Shown: positions 7,009 to 15,932, counted from the stretch's first letter. The stretch: DNA of 55,829 nt from Bacillota bacterium (GCA_012520315.1 JAAYOM010000025.1:1-55829), one strand, 5' to 3'. Notes: a model not told the origin generated them from the letters alone. Translations and numbers: made by a program.

Positions 7009-8656
7009 AAGCGGATTTAAGGTCATGGGCCATCTAATCGGTTTGGTCAAACCCCTTGGCCATATCATGGCCTTAGCAATTACCACGGGAGTTCTGGGTT
7101 TTTTGACTGCCATTTTCATTACCGTCTTTGGCGGGCTGGCGATCGCGGACATTCTCGGATTTCAGGGCCCCTTACCCCTTAGGACTTTGCTCTTTACTGT
7201 GATCCTGCTGGCCGTTGCCAGGGGGCTATTGCGGTACGCGGAGCAGCTGAGCAATCACTATATCGCCTTTAAGATTCTGGCCCTGATTCGCAACAAGGTT
7301 TTCACCGCCTTGCGCAGGCTCGCCCCTGCCAAACTTGAGGGCAGGGACAAGGGGAATCTGATTTCCATTATCACCAGCGATATTGAGCTCTTAGAGGTGT
7401 TCTATGCCCATACCATCTCACCTATTGCCATTGCTTTGCTAACCTCCCTGATTATGGTGGTCTTTATTGCCGGCTACAGTCCTCTCTTGGCTCTCTTGGC
7501 GGCAGCAGCCTACATCACTGTGGGAGTTGTGGTGCCCCTAGGTGTTTCTAAGCTGGGCAGCGATGTGGGTCTGGCTTACCGCAATGAATTTGGCGATTTA
7601 AACAGTTTTGTCCTGGACAGCCTGCGGGGCCTGAAGGAAATCATTCAGTACGGAATGGGACAAAAGCGCCTGCAGCAGCTGAATGAAAAGACGGACGAGC
7701 TGAGCCGCAAACGCAAAGAACTGAAGAAGTACGAAGGTTTGGCCAAGGCCATAACTGATACCGTTATTCTACTTTTCTCCGCAGCTATGCTCTTTGTAAG
7801 TCTCCTGCTGTATACCAGGGGCAGCCTCGGCTTTGATGGGGTTTTGATTTCTACCATTTCCATGTTGAGCTCTTTTGGACCAGTTGTGGCCCTCAGCAGT
7901 CTCTCAAACAATTTGCGCCATACCCTAGCCAGCGGCAACAGGGTCCTGGACTTGCTCGAAGAAGAGCCGGTCGTTGAGGAAGTTACAGACGGGAAAGCTT
8001 TGGATTTTGGCCCCGTAGAGTGCAAGAACATAGACTTTGCCTATGGGGCGGAGCCTATCCTCCAGAACTATTCCCTGCAAATCCAAGAAAACAACATTGT
8101 GGGTATTCACGGAAAGAGCGGATCCGGTAAATCCACACTGCTTAAGCTCCTGATGCGGTTTTGGGACGTAGATAACGGCAGCGTTAATATCTCGGGCGAA
8201 GACATCCGCACGATGAATACCAGCAGGCTGAGAGATCTCCAGGGCTACCTCACACAGGAAACCCATCTGTTCAATGCTACCATTGCTGAAAACATCAGGA
8301 TTGCCAAACAAGATGCAACTTTGGATGAGATTATTGAGGCGGCAAAGAAGGCGTCAGTGCATGACTTCATCGTCAGCTTGCCTAAGGGTTATGAAACAAA
8401 TGTGGGCGAGCTCGGGGAGAGTCTGTCCAGCGGCGAGAGGCAGAGAATTGGCCTGGCCCGGGTTTTCCTGCACGATGCTCCCTTTGTTTTGCTCGATGAA
8501 CCGACCAGCAATTTAGATAGTCTGAATGAAGGGATGATTCTTAAGTCTCTCTTAGACGAATCGGATAAAAGGACTATGGTCCTTGTTTCCCACCGGAAGT
8601 CAACGATGAATATTGCCGATGTAGTAATCGAGATGACAACTGAAAGGGCAAGCTAG
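7001..8656 (+). CDS. ABC transporter, fused membrane-ATPase subunit (CydC-like)
   Basis: A 551-residue partner half-transporter starting at ATG 7001 behind GGGAGG, overlapping the first half-transporter. It has six predicted membrane helices and an ATPase with GKSGSGKSTL (Walker A), LSSGERQRIGLARV (signature; note SSGE in place of SGGQ), and FVLLDEPTSNLD (Walker B). The SSGE signature is typical of CydC-like halves. Together with the upstream genes it forms a four-gene operon bounded by terminators at 4390 and 8673. Confidence 0.85.
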   Translation: MRRSGFKVMGHLIGLVKPLGHIMALAITTGVLGFLTAIFITVFGGLAIADILGFQGPLPLRTLLFTVILLAVARGLLRYAEQLSNHYIAFKILALIRNKVFTALRRLAPAKLEGRDKGNLISIITSDIELLEVFYAHTISPIAIALLTSLIMVVFIAGYSPLLALLAAAAYITVGVVVPLGVSKLGSDVGLAYRNEFGDLNSFVLDSLRGLKEIIQYGMGQKRLQQLNEKTDELSRKRKELKKYEGLAKAITDTVILLFSAAMLFVSLLLYTRGSLGFDGVLISTISMLSSFGPVVALSSLSNNLRHTLASGNRVLDLLEEEPVVEEVTDGKALDFGPVECKNIDFAYGAEPILQNYSLQIQENNIVGIHGKSGSGKSTLLKLLMRFWDVDNGSVNISGEDIRTMNTSRLRDLQGYLTQETHLFNATIAENIRIAKQDATLDEIIEAAKKASVHDFIVSLPKGYETNVGELGESLSSGERQRIGLARVFLHDAPFVLLDEPTSNLDSLNEGMILKSLLDESDKRTMVLVSHRKSTMNIADVVIEMTTERAS

Positions 8657-8672
8657 AAAACTTAAAAAAAGA

Positions 8673-8711
8673 GCCGCCAGTTCCAGGTAAATCTGGAATT
8701 GGCGGCCTTTT
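8673..8711. terminator. Bidirectional terminator between ABC operon and thyX
   Basis: GCCGCCAGTTCCAG pairs with CTGGAATTGGCGGC around GTAAAT, with a T-run on the right and an A-run on the left, so it can stop transcripts from both convergent operons. Confidence 0.9.
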
Positions 8712-8722
8712 AGTCCTGTGCT

Positions 8723-9430
8723 TTAGGCTTTAAGCAGAGCTGCCAGGGCCAGAGGGAACTTTTCTTTAGTCAAAGTTTCGATGGCCTGGGCATAGTCCCT
8801 GATTTCTTTTTGGGCGTGTTCGTCTAAACGGAGCTTGAGGAAGTGGGCTACAGCCTGCAGGCTGCCTGTCCAGACCCAGCGCACGTAAAGACCGTAGGCA
8901 GGCAGGAAAAGCCTCGCCTGCTCCGCACAGACTCCATCTTCCATGGCCTTCTCGTAAAGCCTCAGGCTTGCTTCCACATGCTTTTGCAACGCTTCAGTGT
9001 ACTTTACCCCGATGGCGTTCTCAAGATTGTCGCCGCTGCCCTGTTTGCGGTTTTCCGGTACCGAACGCCATTCACCCGCGCCTGGGATCAAAAAAGTCGG
9101 CTCTTCAGTAATATAGCGCCTGCTTGATTCATTCCAGGCCGTAAGGCGATCATAACCTTCCCCATGTTCACTGCCGATAATATGTTTCCACCACTGTCTG
9201 GCCACCATGAGGGGGGCATAGACTTCGAATTTAAGTACAGAATGCCGAAATGGAGAGGTGTGCTGGTGTTCTGCGAGATAGGTCAAGAGCCTTTTCTCCC
9301 GATCCCCCATTTCACTGCTTTCTTTATCAAAACTTACTTTAGCGTCATTGACAGGGGACAGATCCGTACCCATCCAATCTTTTAGGGAAACGTAACCATG
9401 TTCGCCAATCTGTATTCTAAGTTTGTCCAC
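8723..9430 (-). CDS. thyX: Flavin-dependent thymidylate synthase ThyX
   Basis: A 235-residue FAD enzyme making dTMP from dUMP with methylene-tetrahydrofolate and NAD(P)H. The GTG start at 9430 follows GGAGG. Family features are SPFRHSVLKFEVYAPLMVARQ and the NESSRRY substrate-binding segment. The usual contiguous RHRxxSxNExSxRY is altered: WWKHIIGSEHGEGYDRLTAW precedes NESSRRY, so RHR is KHI and there is a short insertion. Variants of this kind exist in the family. The C-terminal LYVRWVWTGSLQAVAHFLKLR contains the other conserved Arg/His residues. It is monocistronic. Confidence 0.92.
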   Translation of the reverse strand: MDKLRIQIGEHGYVSLKDWMGTDLSPVNDAKVSFDKESSEMGDREKRLLTYLAEHQHTSPFRHSVLKFEVYAPLMVARQWWKHIIGSEHGEGYDRLTAWNESSRRYITEEPTFLIPGAGEWRSVPENRKQGSGDNLENAIGVKYTEALQKHVEASLRLYEKAMEDGVCAEQARLFLPAYGLYVRWVWTGSLQAVAHFLKLRLDEHAQKEIRDYAQAIETLTKEKFPLALAALLKA

Positions 9431-9723
9431 CTGACAGCCTCCTTATGTTCTTTCTGTTAGTATATCAGCTTTCGGGTTATAAAGAAACACTAACCCCTCC
9501 GTGGCGGGGAGAGAGGTACAAGGTTAAAAATTAATATGTAAAATTGTGCTTTTTCGATCAAGATTAAGCAGGAAGCTAGGTGTTGACAGCGAAGTTAAAA
9601 GATGCAAAGGTTAAAGACCTTTACTTTTCTTTAGCAACCTGTGCAAACGTTGTCATTGTGGAGGTGATTAGGTCTTAGAGTTTCTTGTTGTCGCTTTTGC
9701 AATCAATTTATGGAGGTGCGAAA
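9431..9723. promoter_or_regulatory. Divergent control region thyX / malE
   Basis: This 293-base gap holds a GC-rich hairpin-forming stretch around 9494-9509, a TTGACA at 9583-9588 without a convincing -10 at normal spacing, and a LacI-type operator-like site at 9642-9655. No gene is visible. Confidence 0.4.
9642..9655 (+). promoter_or_regulatory. LacI/MalR-type operator-like site upstream of malE
   Basis: TGCAAACGTTGTCA resembles the LacI-family maltose operator with a central CG and TGCAAACGTTTGCA symmetry, imperfect in the right arm. It lies 69 bases before the malE start. Carbon-source control is plausible but unproven. Confidence 0.4.
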
Positions 9724-10923
9724 ATGAAAAGATTATCCACGGTTTTCTTCGTGCTGGTCTTAGCTTTATTGGTTAGCCTGCCTGTCATGGCTTCTGTACC
9801 TGGTGAGTTATTGATTTGGTCCGATGGGGAGAGGGCTCCGGTTTTACGCGAAGTGGCTAAGCAGTTTGTAATCGAGTACGGTGTAACCGTCAGAATTCAA
9901 GAGCTGCCCTTTGGCGACATTCGCGACAATCTGGCCATCGTTGCCCCCACCGGAGAGGGTCCTGACATCATCGTTGGCGCCCATGACTGGTTAGGCCAAT
10001 TGGTTACCGACGGTTTGATCGAGCCGATTGACATTGCAGATGAGTCGCAGTTTCTCGCCTCAGGTTTAGAAGCTTTTACTTGGGGCGGACAGCGTTACGG
10101 TATCCCCTACGCTATTGAGGCAATTGGTCTTATTTATAACAAAGACCTAGCCGGCGAAGACGGCCTTGCAACTTTCGAAGAAATGATCGAACTGGGCAAA
10201 GAGCTGAAAGGCGAGGGCAAGTACGCACTGGTAATGCCCCAGCCCGATCCTTATCACACCTTCCCATTTTTCAGCATCTTGGGCGGATATGTGTTTGGTA
10301 TGGACGCTGAAGGAGTCCTGGATGCCCTTGATGTTGGCTTGGCTAACGACGGAGGGGTGGAAGGTTTTGAACTGTTTAAGTACCTCATGGACGAGGGCAT
10401 TATGGGCAGGGCCACACCCTATGACACCATGATGAGCCTTTTTCAAAGCGGTGAAGCAGCTGCCATGCTGACTGGTCCTTGGGCCTTTGGCGATGTGCGC
10501 TCTGCCGGTGTCAACTACGGATTCCAACAGATCCCTTCTTACAAAGGGCAGTACGGCCGTCCGTTCCTAGGTGCCCAAGGTTTTATGGTGAGCGCCTTTA
10601 GCGAAAACAAGATGCTGGCCAATCTGTTCCTCAATGACTTTGTTGCTACAAAAGAAACCATGTTAGCCATCTTTGAGGGCGATCCTCGTCCAACAGCGTT
10701 CCTGCCCGCAGCGGACATTATCAATGAGGATCCTGATATGCGCGGCGTAATGGAGTCTGCTGCTGAAGGTATTCCAATGCCTGCAATTCCTGCCATGAAT
10801 GCAGTCTGGACTGCCTGGAGCGACGCGATTGAACTAGTCATTAATGAGCAGTCTGAACCTAGGCCTGCCATTGAAAATGCAGTCCAATTGATCATTCAAA
10901 CTATCAAAGACAGCGGCTACTAA
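9724..10923 (+). CDS. malE: Maltose/maltodextrin-type ABC solute-binding protein
   Basis: A 399-residue extracytoplasmic binding protein; ATG 9724 follows TGGAGGTG. The signal peptide spans residues 1-23 and ends SLPVMAS with a type-I (AxA-like) cleavage site and no lipobox Cys. Mature features of family 1 binding proteins are GELLIWSDGER, EGPDIIVGAHDWLGQL, GIPYAIEAIGLIYNKDL and AAMLTGPWAFGDVR. It delivers a malto-oligosaccharide or similar sugar to MalFG. A hairpin after the gene probably raises its level above the permeases. Confidence 0.88.
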   Translation: MKRLSTVFFVLVLALLVSLPVMASVPGELLIWSDGERAPVLREVAKQFVIEYGVTVRIQELPFGDIRDNLAIVAPTGEGPDIIVGAHDWLGQLVTDGLIEPIDIADESQFLASGLEAFTWGGQRYGIPYAIEAIGLIYNKDLAGEDGLATFEEMIELGKELKGEGKYALVMPQPDPYHTFPFFSILGGYVFGMDAEGVLDALDVGLANDGGVEGFELFKYLMDEGIMGRATPYDTMMSLFQSGEAAAMLTGPWAFGDVRSAGVNYGFQQIPSYKGQYGRPFLGAQGFMVSAFSENKMLANLFLNDFVATKETMLAIFEGDPRPTAFLPAADIINEDPDMRGVMESAAEGIPMPAIPAMNAVWTAWSDAIELVINEQSEPRPAIENAVQLIIQTIKDSGY

Positions 10924-10945
10924 AAGCTTGTTACTGCGTTAAATC

Positions 10946-10996
10946 CATTCCCCTTGAGGCTTATGCTTCAAGGGGAATGCATCTGTTAGTTTTTCA
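10946..10996 (+). terminator. Attenuating hairpin between malE and malF
   Basis: CATTCCCCTTGA and TCAAGGGGAATG form a 12-base perfect stem around GGCTTATGC, followed by a T-rich stretch. Such partial terminators or mRNA-stabilising hairpins behind binding-protein genes set stoichiometry. Confidence 0.7.
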
Positions 10997-11013
10997 GAAA
11001 TGGGTGATGGAAA

Positions 11014-12525
11014 GTGGGCAAGATTATCAAGGGCGTTATACTGGGCATCGTTAACGTAGTGTTCATTTGGATAGCGCTTTACCTCTTGAGCGCCGAAGCC
11101 TACTTAGTTTTCGTCCTGCTTTTGTTAGGTGCACTTTTAACGAACCTTCTTTTTATTGTGCCAAAGGGCTATCCTTATCGTTACTTGCTGCCGGCCGCCT
11201 TTTTTATGATCCTCTTGGTTGTTTATCCGATCATCTACACGGTCTACATTTCTGTTACCAACTACGGTACAGGCAATATTCTCAATAAGGAGCAGGTAAT
11301 TGCCCAGCTGGAAGAGAGGTATGTGCGCGATACAGGTTCGCCTGACTTCTCCTTTAGTGCCTATCGGGATCCCCAAAGCGGGCTGTGGTTTCTGTTTACG
11401 GATTCCGAGGGAAGGCAAATGGTTGGCCATAGTGGTGAGCTCACATTTGTGGAGCAAGGAGACCCACTTTTAGGCCAGCTGGCAGGGTACACCGAATTGA
11501 CCAGGGTTGATGTTGCCCAGTCCCTGCAGGAGCTTCAGGCTCAATCCTTCTCCTATGATGAGTCCCGTGAGCTGCGGATGCGCAATATTAATGCTTTCAA
11601 CCTCTATGAACAGCAGTACAGCTACGACAGGGAAAAAGATGTGCTGCTTGAAGTGCAGACGGGCACTCTTTACACGCAGGAAAATGGCTACTTCCAAGCC
11701 CCTGACGGAACTAGACTCACCCCTGGGTTTAGGGCTGTGATTGGGTTCGATAACTTCCGCCGCCTCTTTGGCAACCCTCAGGTTACAGGCCCCTTTGCCC
11801 GGGTTTTTGGCTGGACTGTGCAATGGGCTTTGCTTAGTGTAGCCACAACTTTTGTGGTAGGTCTGTTCCTTGCTATCCTTCTCAACGATCCTTATTTGCG
11901 TTTACGTAAGCTGTACCGTTCGCTCTTGATTTTGCCCTATGCCATTCCTGCATTTATCTCAGCTCTAATTTGGCGGGGTTTGTTTAATACAGAACTGGGT
12001 GTTATCAACCAGATCTTGCAGGCCACCATCGGATCTTCTGTACGCTGGCTGCAAGATCCCCTCTGGGCGAAGGTAGCTTTGGTGATCCTCAATTTGTGGC
12101 TGGGATTTCCATATATGATGATCATCTGTTTGGGGGCGCTGCAAAGCATTAATGCTGAGATGTACGAGGCAGCTCTGGTGGACGGGGCCACTACCTGGCA
12201 GCAGTTCTGCCATATTACAATGCCCCTTTTGATGGTGAGCGTGGCGCCCCTATTGGTATCGTCCTTCTCCTTTAACTTCAACAACTTTTCTGTAATTTAT
12301 CTGTTGACGGCGGGACGTCCGCCCATTGTGGGGGCCCAGACTCCTGCTGGGCATACCGACATTCTGATCTCCTATACCTACCGGCTGGCCTTTGAAAGTG
12401 GCAGGGGCACTGACTACGGACTCGCTTCCGCGGTTACACTGGTTATCTTCTTGATTACTGGGGTTATTACATTCTTTAACTTCCGGTTTACCGGAGCCCT
12501 GGAGGATGTGAGCAAAAATGTATAG
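11014..12525 (+). CDS. malF: Maltose-type ABC transporter permease MalF
   Basis: A 503-residue inner-membrane permease from GTG 11014. It has extra N-terminal membrane helices, then a large extracytoplasmic insert (about residues 85-245), then the conserved permease core. The EAA loop reads YEAALVDGATTWQQFCHITMP and docks on the ATPase. The length and large loop are those of MalF proteins. It overlaps malG by eight bases. No malK ATPase is in the neighbourhood, so a shared ATPase encoded elsewhere must be assumed. Confidence 0.9.
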   Translation: MGKIIKGVILGIVNVVFIWIALYLLSAEAYLVFVLLLLGALLTNLLFIVPKGYPYRYLLPAAFFMILLVVYPIIYTVYISVTNYGTGNILNKEQVIAQLEERYVRDTGSPDFSFSAYRDPQSGLWFLFTDSEGRQMVGHSGELTFVEQGDPLLGQLAGYTELTRVDVAQSLQELQAQSFSYDESRELRMRNINAFNLYEQQYSYDREKDVLLEVQTGTLYTQENGYFQAPDGTRLTPGFRAVIGFDNFRRLFGNPQVTGPFARVFGWTVQWALLSVATTFVVGLFLAILLNDPYLRLRKLYRSLLILPYAIPAFISALIWRGLFNTELGVINQILQATIGSSVRWLQDPLWAKVALVILNLWLGFPYMMIICLGALQSINAEMYEAALVDGATTWQQFCHITMPLLMVSVAPLLVSSFSFNFNNFSVIYLLTAGRPPIVGAQTPAGHTDILISYTYRLAFESGRGTDYGLASAVTLVIFLITGVITFFNFRFTGALEDVSKNV

Positions 12526-13375
12526 AAGGCATTCGTTTTTCAGAGGTCTCTGGCGCCATGCGGTGCTGCTGATCTTTGTCGTTTTCGCTTTGTTCCCGAT
12601 CCTGTGGGTTATTTCTGCATCTTTTAACCCAAGCAACACTTTAGTTGGGCAGAGCTTAATCCCGAAAAATGCGAGCCTGGCCAATTACAGGGAGATTTTC
12701 ACCAGTGAGCAGTATCCTATTGCCCTATGGATCAAAAACTCCATTGTGATTGGGCTGATTACCTCTGCCCTGGTTGTGGCCATGACCTCCCTGGCGGCCT
12801 ATGCCTTTTCCCGCTTTAGGTTTAAAGGACGGAGGGAAGGTCTCTTTGCCTCCCTCTTGGTACAAGTGTTCCCGCAAATGCTGGCTGCTGTATCTATCTA
12901 CCTCTTAGTGCTTAGCATCGGCAAGCTCATTCCGGCATTGGGCATTAACACCCATGCGGGCCTGATCATGGTTTACCTAGGCGGGGCAATGGGGGTTAAT
13001 GCCTGGCTGATGAAGGGCTATTTTGACACCATTCCCACTTCACTGGAAGAATCGGCTATGATCGATGGTGCATCACCTTTTCAGGCTTACTATATGATCA
13101 TTCTGCCTTTAGCCAGGCCTATTCTGGCTGTGATCTTTCTGCTCCAGTTTATTGGAACCTATTCAGAATTTATTCTGGCCAGTGTCCTGATAAGTTCCAG
13201 TGAGAAGTACACTTTGGCCGTGGGGTTGCAGCTCTTTATTCATGACCAGTATGCCAGCCGCTGGGGAGTCTTCTCAGCAGCCTCGGTCCTTGGGGCACTG
13301 CCAATTGTAATCCTGTTTATGTTCTTGCAGAAGTACTTGGTATCAGGCCTAACCAGCGGTGCCGTGAAGGGATAA
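12518..13375 (+). CDS. malG: Maltose-type ABC transporter permease MalG
   Basis: A 285-residue six-helix permease. The EAA loop is LEESAMIDGASPFQAYYMI, and the C-terminal VSGLTSGAVKG tail matches the conserved MalG end that reaches into the MalK interface. It is translationally coupled to malF by an eight-base overlap. Confidence 0.93.
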   Translation: MYRRHSFFRGLWRHAVLLIFVVFALFPILWVISASFNPSNTLVGQSLIPKNASLANYREIFTSEQYPIALWIKNSIVIGLITSALVVAMTSLAAYAFSRFRFKGRREGLFASLLVQVFPQMLAAVSIYLLVLSIGKLIPALGINTHAGLIMVYLGGAMGVNAWLMKGYFDTIPTSLEESAMIDGASPFQAYYMIILPLARPILAVIFLLQFIGTYSEFILASVLISSSEKYTLAVGLQLFIHDQYASRWGVFSAASVLGALPIVILFMFLQKYLVSGLTSGAVKG

Positions 13376-13410
13376 TATACTGCAAATTGCAGTTGACAGA
13401 AAAGGGATCC

Positions 13411-13459
13411 AAACCCCCTAGGAGAATTATTCTAGTCATAATTCAAAAAGGGGGTTTTT
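13411..13459 (+). terminator. Two-tier hairpin after malG, overlapping next gene's ribosome site
   Basis: AAACCCCCT (13411-13419) pairs with AGGGGGTTT (13449-13457), and inside it GAATTAT pairs with ATAATTC. A TTTTT follows. The 3' arm contains the AAGGGGG that would serve as ribosome site for the lipoprotein at 13463, so the hairpin may both end the mal transcript and mask that site. Confidence 0.75.
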
Positions 13460-13462
13460 GCT

Positions 13463-14128
13463 ATGTCCAGACGATTGGCCGTAAGTGTTTTACTCCTGTT
13501 GGCCGTGCTGTTGACAGGATGCGGAGGGCGAGTTGATACCGAGCTGTATGTACGAGACATTTTCGATGTTGTGGAAGGCATGGAAGAAGCTTTGTTTACC
13601 CCGTCGACAGTTATCGTTGAGTCCCCCGGTGATGAGTACAATGAACAATTGATTGAACTATTGGAGAAAAGTTTCAGAGGGGCAGCCAACTCCAGGACGC
13701 TGACTGAAGATTACACAACCTATGTTGCTGTGGATGTAAAGATCCCCATTTTACTGCTGGAGGATTACTATGACTTGTGGGAAAATGAGGACGCGATCGG
13801 GATCATTGTCTTTGATATGGATGAGGACGGGATAGGATTTGGTCTTGGCCTAAACAGCGACAAGCTGGACGAAATGTTCGCTGCCTTCCAGGAACAGCTC
13901 TGGGATACCGCTTCTATCGAAGATTTTACCTTCACCATCAGGCTGATCAACGACATGAGGGAATCGGTTCTCGCCAGTTTCCAGGGCGTTTATGTGAACC
14001 AGATGCCCATCGCCTATGAAGAGACCTTTGAGATGGACAGGCGGGATACCCTGGAAATCAGGCTGGGTGATGTAGCCCGAGATGCTGCCTACCTGGATGG
14101 ACTGGTTGTCATAGGGGTTGTGGAGTAA
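13463..14128 (+). CDS. Lipoprotein of unknown function
   Basis: A 221-residue protein with a lipoprotein signal (MSRRLAVSVLLLLAVLL, then TGCGG). The mature part is acidic, begins with VDTELYVRDIFDVVEG and shows repeated beta-type segments, VAVDVKIPILL and DAIGIIVFDMDEDG; I recognise no catalytic motif. It lies between the mal operon and acetyltransferase genes with terminator-like hairpins on both sides, so it is probably a single-gene unit expressed outside the membrane. Function unknown. Confidence 0.7.
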   Translation: MSRRLAVSVLLLLAVLLTGCGGRVDTELYVRDIFDVVEGMEEALFTPSTVIVESPGDEYNEQLIELLEKSFRGAANSRTLTEDYTTYVAVDVKIPILLLEDYYDLWENEDAIGIIVFDMDEDGIGFGLGLNSDKLDEMFAAFQEQLWDTASIEDFTFTIRLINDMRESVLASFQGVYVNQMPIAYEETFEMDRRDTLEIRLGDVARDAAYLDGLVVIGVVE

Positions 14129-14147
14129 TTCGGTTTAGAAAGACTTT

Positions 14148-14178
14148 ACACCGGGGGCGGCAGCTCCCGGTGTTTCCT
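14148..14178 (+). terminator. Terminator after the lipoprotein gene
   Basis: ACACCGGG (14148-14155) pairs with CCCGGTGT (14166-14173), followed by TTTCC. Confidence 0.65.
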
Positions 14179-14220
14179 GGTTTAGATGGTCTGTACACTT
14201 TAAACAAAGGAAGCACGGCT

Positions 14221-14739
14221 ATGGAAAACTTGAAGATCATCACAGATAGATTGATTATCACGACACTTAATGAAAGTATGGCTGAACGCGTTCACTTGAA
14301 CTCTTTAGATCCGGACAACCAGAAGTACGTACCAGACGAGGTCTTTGCAACTGTGGAGGAAGCCCGAGGGGTAATTAGCTTCCTGATGGAATGTTATAAA
14401 GGTGCAGATGGACCCTTTGTCTACCCGGTGCTGCTCAAAAGCGGGGAAAATATTGGGTATGTGCAGGCTGTGCCCTTAGGCGAGGAGTGGGAAGTAGGGT
14501 ACCATATTGCAGAGTACTGTACAAGGAAGGGCTATGCTTCCGAGGCTCTGAAGGCATTCTTGCCTGTAATCATGAAACGGCTGGAGATAGGGCAGATTTG
14601 GGGAGTCTGCCGCAAGGATAACAGAGCCTCCTGCCGGGTATTGGAGAAGTGCTCCTTCGAGCTGGTGTCATGCAGGAAGGGGCCTTACCACGGAGAGGAA
14701 CATATGGTGTGCAGGTATGTTTATCACCTGAGTGAATAA
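14221..14739 (+). CDS. GNAT-family N-acetyltransferase (RimJ/RimL-like)
   Basis: A 172-residue protein starting at ATG 14221 behind AAAGGAAG. It shows the GNAT fold of the RimJ/RimL type: ITDRLIITTL at the N-terminus, GYVQAVPLGEEWEVGYHI before the acetyl-CoA site, and ASCRVLEKCSFELV at the C-terminus. Acceptor unknown; it could acetylate a ribosomal-protein N-terminus or a small molecule. It is followed after 27 bases by a second GNAT gene. Confidence 0.85.
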   Translation: MENLKIITDRLIITTLNESMAERVHLNSLDPDNQKYVPDEVFATVEEARGVISFLMECYKGADGPFVYPVLLKSGENIGYVQAVPLGEEWEVGYHIAEYCTRKGYASEALKAFLPVIMKRLEIGQIWGVCRKDNRASCRVLEKCSFELVSCRKGPYHGEEHMVCRYVYHLSE

Positions 14740-14766
14740 ACAGAGATGATTCCGGGAGGCCTAGAA

Positions 14767-15750
14767 ATGAGAACTTATGAATTCAGAACCTTAACCCCTG
14801 AAGATATCTCTGCCATGGAGCGTCTGCTGATGGCCAGGCAAAACAGAGAGGCCGAGACATTTCCTTACCAGAAGAACAGTTGCCTGCATGAGGAACGCAT
14901 TGGGGAGAGACTTCGGCACTTTCTGACCAAAGACAAGGCTATCGGGATGGGGGCTTTCGTAAACGGGGAGCTTGCCGGGTACATCTTAGGCCTGATCAGA
15001 ATCGATACGCGCAGCGGCAGGTGCGTGATAACCCCCTATGAGGGAGTTGCAATTAGAGGTGGACAGCCTGCAGAGCTCATTAGGCATCTCTATGCGGAGG
15101 CTGCCCCCTTCTGGCTGGAACACGGCTGCTATAGTCATTCCGCTTATGTGCCCCTTGCCAATTCCATCTACTATGATGCTTTTTTGGGCTTGAGCTTTGG
15201 CATTGAGCAGGTTCATGCAGTGTTAGAGATTGGAGAGTACAAACCCTTCGAGGGCCTGGCTGATGTGAAGATCAGGCTGGCAGGGGCACAGGATCAAGAT
15301 ACAATGGGCCGGCTGTCCAGTGTGATCTCGAATTACCAAAACCAAGCCCCGGACATAGGGGAAGGGTTCAGGGAACTTTTGGGGGACGAAGGCAGCCTGG
15401 TTTTGCTGGCGGAGGCAAAAGGTGAGGCGCTGGGATTTCAGGTGTATAGAAGCATTGGCCCGGCATTGATGGTTCCAGACTCCGCGGTAGAACTATGCGT
15501 TGCTGGTACACTCAGGCGCTTCATGGGCCGGGGAGTCGGCAAGGGTCTGATGAATGCAGGCATCAGCCTCATGAAAGACAAGGGATACCGCTACATCACA
15601 ACAGACTGGAGAATAACTAATCTGGCTTCTTCCACCTTTTGGCCCAAGTGCGGGTTTAGACCCATGGCGTATAGAATGCATCGATTCATTGATCCCAACT
15701 ATGCCTGGGCTAATGTAAATAATCCCATGAATCAAGAGGTCCAGCCTTGA
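14767..15750 (+). CDS. Two-domain GNAT acetyltransferase
   Basis: A 327-residue protein starting at ATG 14767 behind GGGAGG. It has two GNAT-like halves: residues 1-150 (EFRTLTPEDISAMERLL, GAFVNGELAGYILG) and residues 165-325 (VKIRLAGAQDQDTMGRL, GKGLMNAGISLMKDKGYR, then TDWRITNLASSTFWPKCGF). The second half has the better acetyl-CoA site (RRFMGRGVGKGLM). The substrate is unknown. Its end overlaps the tail of the decayed HTH gene on the other strand. Confidence 0.8.
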   Translation: MRTYEFRTLTPEDISAMERLLMARQNREAETFPYQKNSCLHEERIGERLRHFLTKDKAIGMGAFVNGELAGYILGLIRIDTRSGRCVITPYEGVAIRGGQPAELIRHLYAEAAPFWLEHGCYSHSAYVPLANSIYYDAFLGLSFGIEQVHAVLEIGEYKPFEGLADVKIRLAGAQDQDTMGRLSSVISNYQNQAPDIGEGFRELLGDEGSLVLLAEAKGEALGFQVYRSIGPALMVPDSAVELCVAGTLRRFMGRGVGKGLMNAGISLMKDKGYRYITTDWRITNLASSTFWPKCGFRPMAYRMHRFIDPNYAWANVNNPMNQEVQP

Positions 15751-15932
15751 TCCTTAGCAATCCCCTTGAGGGTCAATTGTCTTGTTATGTCCCCAGCACA
15801 TCCGCTTCTACATAGGGATACTGCTTCAATATCGGGGGAGCCGCTTTCCCTGGTATAGCCCCAAATTGTATCTACGGACAGATCGAAAATCTCAGCCAAC
15901 TCCTGCGCGGTGAGCAGTCTCTTTTTCGCCAT
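15732..15932 (-). pseudogene. Decayed excisionase/MerR-type small HTH protein
   Basis: ATG 15932 follows AAGGAGGG. The N-terminus MAKKRLLTAQELAEIFDLSV then DTIWGYTRE is a typical excisionase-family HTH. The normal continuation (PYIEL...KQYRY...) is lost in this frame, but the neighbouring frame reads ILKQYPYVEADVLGT and then stops at 15785-15787. I infer a one-base shift near 15822 and truncation. Such genes normally belong to mobile or toxin-antitoxin-like cassettes, none of which is left here. Confidence 0.55.
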
